Source: Cellvibrionales bacterium UBA3090
GTDB lineage: Bacteria; Pseudomonadota; Gammaproteobacteria; Pseudomonadales; Porticoccaceae
Assembly (NCBI GenBank): GCA_002367235.1
Contig: DFBC01000007.1
Coordinates: 1-13,087 of the forward strand
Direction: 5' to 3'
DNA length: 13,087 nucleotides
Shown here: one piece after another, positions 6,995 through 13,087 of the stretch
Position numbering within the stretch: the first letter of the stretch is position 1
Layout: the number at the start of each line of letters is the position of its first letter
The notes under the pieces: generated by a model
Told to the model about the DNA's origin: nothing
The model's database searches: none
The model's input: the letters and a program-made list of their open reading frames with translations, nothing else
Made by a program: the position numbers and the translations under genes

Positions 6995-7648
6995 TTACTG
7001 TTCAAATACAGCCTTAATTGACTGCCACGCCATCCTCATGCTGCCTTCTTCAAACGGTGGCTTAAAAAACCCGTGATAGTGTCCATAGGGGTTAATAAGC
7101 ACCATGTTAGCGCCATGGTCAATCGTGTAGTCGCCGCCCTCAAGTTGAACTTTATTGAAGGCCACGTTGAGCTCCGTAGCCAGTTTAAGCAATACATACT
7201 GATTGCCCGTCGCACCAATAAAGTCTGGATTAAAGTAGGGGACATATTGCGAGAGTTTTTCCGTAGTATCCCTTTCCGGATCCAAGGATATAAGGACTAC
7301 TTGTAACTGTTCTTTATCTTCCGGCTCTAACCCTTCATACATTTTTGCGGCAGCTGCCATTGTCGTCGGACAAATATCCGGACAATGAGTAAAACCAAAG
7401 AATAATAAGGTCCACTTACCGATCAGGTTATCCGCATTAAAAACTTGACCGCTGTGATCTAACAGCTCGAAGTCACTAAATTTGCGCGGCGTATCAAGCA
7501 GCACAGCGCCATTTTCACGCAATTCATACACATTGAGTATTCGGGGCTGACTAATTTTGTGGATAAACCCGGCTAATATCAGGGCAACAAAGACCATGAC
7601 ACAGAGCAGGGTAAGACGAATACCTCGTTGACTGTTCTGGTTACTCAC
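6995..7648 (-). CDS. SCO1/SenC family copper chaperone for cytochrome c oxidase
   Basis: 217 residues, membrane-anchored and facing the periplasm, involved in forming the CuA site of cytochrome c oxidase subunit II. One membrane helix covers about 11-29. The thioredoxin-like domain holds GKWTLLFFGFTHCPDICPT with the copper-binding C89-x3-C93, the LISLDPERDT block (119-128), and the third ligand H178 in YTIDHGANMVL, so all three SCO ligands are present. The start is GTG at 7648, with AAAAGG eleven bases upstream; the next Met lies inside the membrane helix. It is the last gene of the ctaA-cyoE run and may be called senC in relatives. There is an 89-base gap from cyoE. Confidence 0.93.
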   Translation of the reverse strand: MSNQNSQRGIRLTLLCVMVFVALILAGFIHKISQPRILNVYELRENGAVLLDTPRKFSDFELLDHSGQVFNADNLIGKWTLLFFGFTHCPDICPTTMAAAAKMYEGLEPEDKEQLQVVLISLDPERDTTEKLSQYVPYFNPDFIGATGNQYVLLKLATELNVAFNKVQLEGGDYTIDHGANMVLINPYGHYHGFFKPPFEEGSMRMAWQSIKAVFEQ

Positions 7649-7681
7649 AACACTGAAACCTTTTTATCTTCAATCAAACTA

Positions 7682-7737
7682 GGTTAGGAGGGGGCTCATT
7701 CATTCTGCAAGCAGACCTGATTAAGAACCCTCTACCC
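7682..7737 (-). other. Imperfect stem-loop between cyoE and the SCO1 gene
   Basis: GGTTAGGAGGG (7682-7692) can pair with CCCTCTACCC (7728-7737) over about nine base pairs with one mismatch and one bulge, beginning directly after the cyoE stop on the minus strand. No clear U-tract follows. It may be a weak attenuator or an mRNA end-protecting structure; it could also be chance. Confidence 0.25.
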
Positions 7738-8643
7738 TCAAATAAATGTAGGTGCTTCTACCAAGTAATGGTCTAGCAACATAATGACAAACAGCGCCAT
7801 CAAATAAATGATGGAATATTTAAAGGTATCCATACCCGAATCTGGTTTTTTACCCATCATCATGACGATTGCCCAATAGAGGAATCCAGCGCCAAGGATC
7901 AATGCTCCCAGCAAATAAAGCCAGCCACTCATTCCCGTCAAAAAGGGTAGTACCGTGACAATGATAAGTATCAGTGTGTATAGGAGAATATGTAGTTTTG
8001 TATATTTTTCACCATGTGTCACCGGCAACATAGGAATATTAGCTTTGGCGTACTCATCCTTCCGGTGTACGGCTAAGGCCCAGAAGTGTGGGGGCGTCCA
8101 GGCAAAAATGATCAAAACCAGCAAGAGGGCATGGCCATGTATTTCACCTGTGACCGCAGTCCAACCCAATAGTGGCGGTACAGCGCCGGCCAAACCACCA
8201 ATCACGATATTCTGAGGAGTCGCCCGTTTGAGGTAGAGGGTATAAACAACCGCATAACCAAGCAGCGATGCCAAGGTTAGCCACGCAGTAAGTGCGTTGA
8301 TAAACACCAATAAAATAGCCATACCGAGCACACCCAATACAGCCGCAAAAAGCATCGCCTGGGAGGGTTGAACACGGCCCTTGGCAACAGGGCGGTTAAA
8401 GGTTCGAGCCATTTTGGTATCAATTTGGCGATCGACCACATGGTTGACTACGGCTGCCGCACTGGCACAGAAAGCAATACCCAGATTCCCTAAGATTAAT
8501 ACATCAATGGGCACCATACCTGGCACGGCAAGAAACATTCCAATCACCGTTGTCAGGATCATCAAGGCGACAACATTGGGCTTGGTCAGCTCCAGGTAAT
8601 CACGCCAACTGGTTTTTTCCATCTCAAATTCAGCTTCTTTCAT
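7738..8643 (-). CDS. cyoE: Protoheme IX farnesyltransferase (heme O synthase)
   Basis: Inner-membrane UbiA-family prenyltransferase of 301 residues (also called CtaB) that adds a farnesyl group to protoheme to make heme O, the substrate of CtaA next door. The first polyprenyl-binding motif is NHVVDRQIDTKMARTFNRP (67-85) with D71 and D75; the second region is HRKDEYAKANIPMLP (193-207). NIVIGGLAGAVPPLLGW (145-161) and TPPHFWALA (183-191) are typical of the family. About nine membrane helices are evident. The ATG at 8643 has GGAG fourteen bases upstream of the start; a second ATG at 8622 (MEKTSWRDYL) is also possible. Only four bases separate it from ctaA, so the two are cotranscribed. Confidence 0.96.
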   Translation of the reverse strand: MKEAEFEMEKTSWRDYLELTKPNVVALMILTTVIGMFLAVPGMVPIDVLILGNLGIAFCASAAAVVNHVVDRQIDTKMARTFNRPVAKGRVQPSQAMLFAAVLGVLGMAILLVFINALTAWLTLASLLGYAVVYTLYLKRATPQNIVIGGLAGAVPPLLGWTAVTGEIHGHALLLVLIIFAWTPPHFWALAVHRKDEYAKANIPMLPVTHGEKYTKLHILLYTLILIIVTVLPFLTGMSGWLYLLGALILGAGFLYWAIVMMMGKKPDSGMDTFKYSIIYLMALFVIMLLDHYLVEAPTFI

Positions 8644-8647
8644 TGCT

Positions 8648-9679
8648 TCAGGACTCCAGTCTCTGATATTCCGGTTTGGCAGTCCACACCCTGGTGGCTA
8701 ACGTCACGAGTGTCAACAATAGCAGAGCACTACCAATATTGTGTGTAATCGCAGTAACAAGTGGCACCATCAACGCAATATTGCCAACAGCAAGGCCTAA
8801 TTGCAGAACCAGTACCACAAAAATAACAAGGCCCATGCGGCGGACTCGCCAATCTTTTATGACCAAGAGCAGGCCACACAAGATTAGTAGATAAACACTC
8901 GTCATCAATGCTCCCAATCGGTGAATGACATGGATTGCTACCCTTGCCTCACTTTCCATCATCCCGCCCAAATAATTAGGGCCAATGCTTTGAGCAAGAT
9001 TAAACCCATTTTTTAAATCCATTTCGGGCCACCACACATTCTGGCAGGTGGGGAAGTCTGGACAAGCAAAGGCGGCATAATTAGAGCTAGTCCATGCACC
9101 TAGTAAAATTTGAACTGTGATGATGACAATGGCTGCGAACAACCAAGGCTTTAGCCTCAACACCTTCTTCAATGGGGCGCTATACATTTCCCAGTTCTTG
9201 TTATCCAGCCGAAGGGTCAATACCCAAAGCAATGAAAGCATCGTCATTGCCGCAAGCATGTGAACCGTCACTATCAGTGGCCAAAGACTGAGGGTTACCG
9301 TCCACATACCGAACAATACTTCCCAGGCGACGAGAAACAGAATGAGGGTTGGCAAGCGAAACGGAATATTTTCGTTATCACGCTGCCGCCAGGAAATAAC
9401 CGCAAGGCTAATAATTAATAATCCCAGCGCTGCTGCTAAAAACCGGTGGATCATATCAAGAGAGGCTTTGTCGGCCTCAATACCGGCACTCGGAATTTCA
9501 CCCACCTCAGAGATCAAAAGTTCGCCACCGTAACAACTCGGCCAACCCGGACACCCAAGCCCGGCATCTAATAACCGAGTAACTATCCCAAGTAAAATAA
9601 CAATACTTGCCAAAATAGTGGCTATCAATGCCAACTTGAAACCAGGTTTCCTGAATTCCGGTGTATTAAAAACCGACAT
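8648..9679 (-). CDS. ctaA: Heme A synthase (COX15/CtaA)
   Basis: 343-residue membrane protein that oxidises the C8 methyl of heme O to a formyl group, giving heme A for the aa3 oxidase. Eight membrane helices are apparent in two similar halves. Conserved heme-ligand histidines are seen as MIHRFLA (H78), TVHMLAA (H140), HVIHRLGA (H250, H253) and THNIGSA (H313). Paired cysteines GLGCPGWPSC (C43, C49) and ACPDFPTC (C206, C212) occur in the outer loop of each half, as in the cysteine-containing CtaA class. I start at the ATG at 9679; the preceding TTG adds only one residue. It is followed at four bases by cyoE, so the two enzymes of heme A synthesis are paired. Confidence 0.96.
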   Translation of the reverse strand: MSVFNTPEFRKPGFKLALIATILASIVILLGIVTRLLDAGLGCPGWPSCYGGELLISEVGEIPSAGIEADKASLDMIHRFLAAALGLLIISLAVISWRQRDNENIPFRLPTLILFLVAWEVLFGMWTVTLSLWPLIVTVHMLAAMTMLSLLWVLTLRLDNKNWEMYSAPLKKVLRLKPWLFAAIVIITVQILLGAWTSSNYAAFACPDFPTCQNVWWPEMDLKNGFNLAQSIGPNYLGGMMESEARVAIHVIHRLGALMTSVYLLILCGLLLVIKDWRVRRMGLVIFVVLVLQLGLAVGNIALMVPLVTAITHNIGSALLLLTLVTLATRVWTAKPEYQRLES

Positions 9680-9789
9680 CAACGTTACATTCTCTTTCTT
9701 GCTTGAAACTTCCCAACCAAAAGATCTGGACCAGCGAATTGCATGTTAGCTTGCCTCTTGCCCTCTCGGCATGAGCAGACCAGTAAATT

Positions 9790-10428
9790 TTATTCTGGAG
9801 AATATTTCATCAGGTGCTCAATATCTTCGATCATTTCGCTGCCGTTATTCGCCAGCGTATACGACATCATCACCAACCCATTCTGATCCACCAAGTAAGC
9901 CCGCATTCTATCCTCTTGCTTTCCCGCGCTGAAAGTGAATGGTGCATTGGTTGCTTTTAGCAAGTCTTCTAGCTCCTGAGAACTTCCCCGATAGACTTTA
10001 AGAAAGGGGTGATTCTGCTTAATGTAGCCAGCAGTTTCATCTGAAAGTTTACTATCGAGCGCTAGATAAAGACGTTCAAACCGACGGCTGTACTTACCCA
10101 GGCTAATATGAACCTGCCGACTGAGGTAAAGCATTTCTCGACACTGCTCCACACATTCACCGCCACCTGCAATAAATAGACGCCACTTATGTTTTTGTTC
10201 GCTGAATTGCCAAGGCTTTCCCTCGGCATCAAGCAATTTAAGCGCTTCGATAGAAACTAACGGCAGTACAAACTCTCCATGGTTAGTAGTACCTAAACTG
10301 GACAACAGACTATTGCGCTGCTCCTGAGTGGTTGGAAACAACAAAAACCCCGCAATCATCACACCGCCGAGCATGACAATCATCAACCATACTTGCCAAT
10401 GCCCACGTTTTTTTATCTGTTCTGTCAT
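9790..10428 (-). CDS. Membrane-anchored CxxxC protein of the cytochrome oxidase cluster, function unknown
   Basis: 212 residues. A short basic start is followed by one membrane helix (about 13-31), then a soluble part probably in the periplasm. The segment KWRLFIAGGGECVEQCREMLYLSRQVHISLGK, described here by its key residues C92 and C96 (CxxxC) and the following LYLSRQ, resembles the CxxxC site of SCO proteins and thioredoxin-like folds, while MRAYLVDQNGLVMMSY (175-190) resembles the strand pair near the SCO C-terminus. The SCO histidine copper ligand is not visible there. The stretch before it (LLDAEGKPWQFSE, 65-77) resembles the start of such folds. It lies five bases after SURF1 and ahead of ctaA, the same place as an uncharacterised gene in Pseudomonas as I remember it. 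A role in copper or thiol handling during oxidase assembly is inference. About 110 bases to ctaA hold nothing I recognise. Confidence 0.8.
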   Translation of the reverse strand: MTEQIKKRGHWQVWLMIVMLGGVMIAGFLLFPTTQEQRNSLLSSLGTTNHGEFVLPLVSIEALKLLDAEGKPWQFSEQKHKWRLFIAGGGECVEQCREMLYLSRQVHISLGKYSRRFERLYLALDSKLSDETAGYIKQNHPFLKVYRGSSQELEDLLKATNAPFTFSAGKQEDRMRAYLVDQNGLVMMSYTLANNGSEMIEDIEHLMKYSPE

Positions 10429-10433
10429 GAACT

Positions 10434-11216
10434 TTAATCCCCTGATTTTTCACTCTGCAACTTACGTCTAGCTTTTATCACTCTACCCAAGTTGGAACTT
10501 GAGAAAATCGTTAATACCACGAGTACTACAGCTAATGTTCCCCACTGTACGGCATAGCCCGTATGTTTTCCGGGTTGTACGCTGACCAAGGGCCAGCCGG
10601 TCTCAAGCGCCCCCTGAGCATCGGCATCCAATCTTAGGCTGTAGCTGAAGAGTTCTAAAGAAAGCTTCTTGGATACTATTTCAGGGGCTGCATTTTGGAT
10701 AATTTTTGGCCCATTCACAACCGCCCAGATATCTTCACCTAACATTAACTGCTTACCCGGTGAACGATAGAGATAACCGCTTAGGCTAACCTCCCCACTT
10801 ATGACGTCAATGTCTGGCAATACAGCTCGGTTCGCATTGCCCACAATCCAGCCACGATTAACCAGAATCCATTGGCCAGTATTTGTTTTAAATGGGTTGA
10901 TAACATCGTAACCAGGGCGCCCATGGCGTACCCGGTTATCCAGTAACAATGTGGTTTTATTATCGTAAGAACCCGTTACCTTAACACGAAGGTATTCCTG
11001 ACCCTCGAGATTGGGAATGTCCTCTAAAGCAACTGGCGAGGCGTTTCCTCGCTGGTTATACATATCCAGCAATTGTCTTTTTTCTTCTGCCCGCTCAAGC
11101 TGCCAACAGGCCAGACTGATCGTTACTGGTAAAAAAAATATAGCGAACAACAACACCTTCCAGTTCCACTGCCACTGGAAAGAAACGCATGCTTGGTGCT
11201 GTGTCAACTTCGACAT
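10434..11216 (-). CDS. SURF1 family cytochrome c oxidase assembly protein
   Basis: 260 residues, two membrane helices (about 21-38 and 225-241) flanking a large periplasmic domain, the standard SURF1 layout. Landmarks are LACWQLERAEEKRQLL (35-50) at the end of helix one, YLRVKVTGSY (75-84), LLDNRVRHGRPGYDVINPF (91-109), LVNRGWI (118-124), and KHTGYAVQW (217-225), whose histidine is the conserved residue linked to heme binding in bacterial Surf1. The family helps to place heme A in subunit I. It is read away from the small divergent gene at 11259, with only 42 bases between the starts. No clear ribosome site is seen before the ATG. It is cotranscribed with the CxxxC protein gene (5-base gap). 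Confidence 0.93.
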   Translation of the reverse strand: MSKLTQHQACVSFQWQWNWKVLLFAIFFLPVTISLACWQLERAEEKRQLLDMYNQRGNASPVALEDIPNLEGQEYLRVKVTGSYDNKTTLLLDNRVRHGRPGYDVINPFKTNTGQWILVNRGWIVGNANRAVLPDIDVISGEVSLSGYLYRSPGKQLMLGEDIWAVVNGPKIIQNAAPEIVSKKLSLELFSYSLRLDADAQGALETGWPLVSVQPGKHTGYAVQWGTLAVVLVVLTIFSSSNLGRVIKARRKLQSEKSGD

Positions 11217-11258
11217 CTGTGGTTAAATCACTTTCTTTTAACTGGGAAATAAAAACCC

Positions 11259-11528
11259 ATGCTGCTTAAAGTTATCATTGTTTTACTCTTTATCGCTGTG
11301 CTAATTAGCCTCAGCAGTGCCTTGGTGTTTCTAATGAAGGATGTCGGGAATTCCAGAAAACGCACTCTGTATGCGCTGGGTGTTCGCATTGTTCTGGCTG
11401 TCGCTTTAGTTGGCACCATCGCCTGGGGCATTTATTCCGGCCAACTCACCAGCCAAGCTCCCTGGGACAAACAACTACACCCCGACCGCGTCATACCCCA
11501 AAGCGGTCGCCAACCTGCTACAGAGTAG
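11259..11528 (+). CDS. Small twin-transmembrane protein, DUF2909-like
   Basis: 89 residues with two hydrophobic helices (about 2-26 and 41-60) joined by a basic loop, KDVGNSRKRTLYALGVR (27-43), then a polar tail rich in Pro and Gln. Size, helix arrangement and position between coxC and SURF1 match the small DUF2909 protein found in pseudomonad cytochrome oxidase clusters, as I recall them. It is the only plus-strand gene in the oxidase block. No function is established; a role in the assembly or stability of the oxidase is guilt by association. A weak GGGAA precedes the ATG, and a strong terminator follows. Confidence 0.8.
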   Translation: MLLKVIIVLLFIAVLISLSSALVFLMKDVGNSRKRTLYALGVRIVLAVALVGTIAWGIYSGQLTSQAPWDKQLHPDRVIPQSGRQPATE

Positions 11529-11571
11529 ACTTTGTAGCAAGCCCTTAACTACAGACCTAACATATCCCTAA

Positions 11572-11610
11572 GAAAAAACGGCCAGGAAATTCCCGGCCGT
11601 TTTATTTTGT
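11572..11610. terminator. Bidirectional rho-independent terminator
   Basis: ACGGCC (11578-11583) pairs with GGCCGT (11595-11600), extended inside by GGA/TCC after one mismatch. TTTTATTTTG follows on the plus strand, and the minus strand has CGTTTTTTCT on its own exit side. It can end both the DUF2909 transcript and the coxC transcript. Confidence 0.85.
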
Positions 11611-11649
11611 TTAATGTTTAGCTAATTGAGCCTAAGAAAAGCGCTCCAC

Positions 11650-12543
11650 TTAGGCCAAAACATAAACAAAGATAAACAAACCAACCCAAACTACATCCAC
11701 GAAGTGCCAGTACCAGGATGCGGCTTCAAAACCAAATTGGTCGTTAGCATTGAAATGCCCTTTCAGCCCTCTCAGGAACTGAATCAGCAGCATAATAGTA
11801 CCCATAGTTACGTGAGCACCATGGAAGCCTGTCAGCATAAAGAATGTTGTGCCATAAACGCCAGTTTCCAGTGTCAGGCCCATATGCTGATATGCATGGA
11901 GATATTCCTCAACTTGCAGTACCAGGAAGATAGCTCCCAGCGCTACGGTAATACCAAGCCAGAGGTTAAACTTACCACGGTTATTATTCTTGATTGCCGT
12001 ATGGGCAATGTGAACCGTGACACTTGAGCTCAGCAGAATGATGGTGTTCCACAGTGGCAACCAGCTAAATAACTTATCCCAGCCAGGGAAACTCATATTC
12101 TCTTCTGGGCCAACAAACTTAGCGGCTTCTCCATTAGCAACCATATCTGGTGTTGTCATCAACGGCCATGCTGGCTCAAAACCTTCCCATAACAATTGAT
12201 TTCCTTCATCACCCAACGTGGGTATAACCAGCGTACGGATGTAGAAGAGGGCACCAAAAAATGCGGCAAAGAACATCACCTCAGAAAAGATAAACCAGCT
12301 CATACCCCAAACGTAGGAGCGCTTAAGTTGATCACTATTCATACCCGCCATGTTTTCCTTTATCACCAGGCTAAACCAGGTATAAAGAGTGAACGCCAGC
12401 ACTAATGCACCAGCCAGGAAGAACATAGCATTGCCACCCTGTACCCAAGTACCGCCACCATAGGCAATTAAGCCTAAACCAGTAGCAGCAAAGATAGGCA
12501 ACCGGCTTTGCTCTGGAACGTAGTAATTGCTCTCAGTTGACAT
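11650..12543 (-). CDS. coxC: Cytochrome c oxidase subunit III
   Basis: 297-residue integral membrane subunit (also ctaE) of the aa3-type oxidase, with about seven helices. Family landmarks are YVWGMSWFIFSEVMFFAAFF (the glutamate in SEVMFF belongs to a conserved helix), SSSVTVHIAH in the middle, and the C-terminal GFHGAHVTMGTI and WYWHFVDVVWVGLF motifs. The ATG at 12543 gives MSTESNYYVPEQS and has GGAG nine bases upstream; an in-frame GTG eight codons earlier lies inside a hairpin and is rejected. It is 45 bases from the upstream ctaG gene and ends at a bidirectional terminator, so it closes the structural oxidase operon. Confidence 0.97.
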   Translation of the reverse strand: MSTESNYYVPEQSRLPIFAATGLGLIAYGGGTWVQGGNAMFFLAGALVLAFTLYTWFSLVIKENMAGMNSDQLKRSYVWGMSWFIFSEVMFFAAFFGALFYIRTLVIPTLGDEGNQLLWEGFEPAWPLMTTPDMVANGEAAKFVGPEENMSFPGWDKLFSWLPLWNTIILLSSSVTVHIAHTAIKNNNRGKFNLWLGITVALGAIFLVLQVEEYLHAYQHMGLTLETGVYGTTFFMLTGFHGAHVTMGTIMLLIQFLRGLKGHFNANDQFGFEAASWYWHFVDVVWVGLFIFVYVLA

Positions 12544-12560
12544 TATTTTTCTCCGTTTGC

Positions 12561-12581
12561 AGCACACCTCACGGTGTGGCT
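12561..12581 (-). other. Hairpin in the ctaG-coxC intergenic region
   Basis: CACACC (12563-12568) pairs with GGTGTG (12573-12578) around a four-base loop, and AG/CT pairs extend it past a single bulge. It precedes the coxC ribosome site without a T-tract, so it is more likely an mRNA processing or stability element than a terminator. Confidence 0.5.
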
Positions 12582-12588
12582 CTTATCA

Positions 12589-13087
12589 TCAATTTAATTG
12601 TGTAAGTGACTCGTCTACACGATCAGTTACATCAAATAATGTGTAGGACAGCGTTACCGTCTTTATGGCCCGTGGAAGATCACGATCTACAATAAAAACC
12701 AAGGGTAGATAGGCATCTTCACCAGCTTTTAGCGGCTGCTGATTAAAGCAAAAGCATTCCGTTTTGTGGAAATACTCCGCCGCATTAAAAGGCGTCACAT
12801 TGGGGATTGCCTGAGCCACCATATCTCGGCTTGTACGGTTTTTAGCGTAAAACACCGCCTCCGTTGGCTCCCCAGGATGCACCGTGACCTCATATACTTT
12901 TGGGGTGAACTCCCAAGGCATGGCTCCATTATTGGTGGCAACAAATTGAACCTTCACCGTGCGGGAATTATCCACACCAGCATCTGAGACCTGGTAAGCA
13001 TCACCAGTCTTGCCGCCAACACCTGTGATCTCACAAAACACATCGTACAGAGGTGGCATGACAAATAACGCAAACAAGAACATGCCG
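12589..13087 (-). CDS. ctaG: Cytochrome c oxidase assembly protein CtaG/Cox11, partial (5' end outside window)
   Basis: At least 165 residues visible; the frame stays open to the right edge, so the N-terminal part, including the beginning of the single membrane helix, is missing. The visible part begins with the end of that helix and the conserved PLYDVFCEITG motif. The periplasmic immunoglobulin-like domain follows, with the copper-binding ECFCFNQQPL motif (two Cys separated by one residue) and the closing SYTLFDV. The protein donates copper to the CuB centre of oxidase subunit I. An apparent ATG at 13083 is an internal Met, not the start, because family members have a longer N-terminus. coxC follows on the same transcript. 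Confidence 0.95.
   Translation of the reverse strand, partial: GMFLFALFVMPPLYDVFCEITGVGGKTGDAYQVSDAGVDNSRTVKVQFVATNNGAMPWEFTPKVYEVTVHPGEPTEAVFYAKNRTSRDMVAQAIPNVTPFNAAEYFHKTECFCFNQQPLKAGEDAYLPLVFIVDRDLPRAIKTVTLSYTLFDVTDRVDESLTQLN

Noticed and set aside
12544..12567. GTG start for CoxC eight codons upstream
   Set aside because: It lies within a hairpin and ahead of the obvious GGAG ribosome site for the ATG at 12543.
1..13087. Mobile elements, CRISPR arrays, tRNA or rRNA genes
   Set aside because: No transposase, phage or integrase proteins, repeat-spacer pattern or RNA gene signature was seen; the region looks like conserved core chromosome.

Overview
The window looks like a chromosomal segment of a marine-type gammaproteobacterium of the Cellvibrionales/Pseudomonas-like branch. 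The reasons are gene order and protein type: polA, a ThrB-family gene, znuA, zur, znuC and znuB in this order, followed by a cytochrome c oxidase assembly block, matches what I remember of Pseudomonas chromosomes. There is no sign of mobile elements, tRNA/rRNA genes or CRISPR. No gene-free stretch exceeds about 180 bases. The genus assignment is inference; no search was run.

Left part (1-3831): polA (minus strand, complete DNA polymerase I with all three activities intact) diverges from a 322-residue protein that aligns along its whole length with the Pseudomonas-type homoserine kinase (ThrB, APH fold). This protein has lost essentially every catalytic landmark of that family. It reads as an intact pseudokinase and is the most interesting item here.

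Middle part (3828-6924): a zinc-uptake regulon. znuA (minus) diverges from zur-znuC-znuB (plus), a tightly overlapped operon with overlaps of 4 and 8 bp. The shared intergenic region carries a perfect 10-3-10 palindrome of Zur-box type over the zur promoter, a degenerate second copy touching the znuA start codon, and a 9-bp direct repeat of unknown meaning. The inferred circuit is that Zur with zinc represses its own operon and znuA, and that zinc starvation releases ZnuA (periplasmic capture), ZnuB (membrane channel) and ZnuC (ATPase).

Right part (6995-13087): genes for building the aa3-type cytochrome c oxidase, nearly all on the minus strand and so read right to left: ctaG/cox11 (cut by the window edge, CuB insertion), coxC (subunit III), then, after a bidirectional terminator and a small divergent DUF2909-type membrane protein gene, SURF1, an unnamed membrane-anchored CxxxC protein, ctaA (heme A synthase), cyoE/ctaB (heme O synthase) and a SCO1/SenC copper chaperone. 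Together they supply heme A and copper to the oxidase. The subunit I and II genes are expected just beyond the right edge. The CxxxC protein is poorly characterised and looks like a SCO/thioredoxin-fold relative that lacks the SCO copper-ligand histidine.
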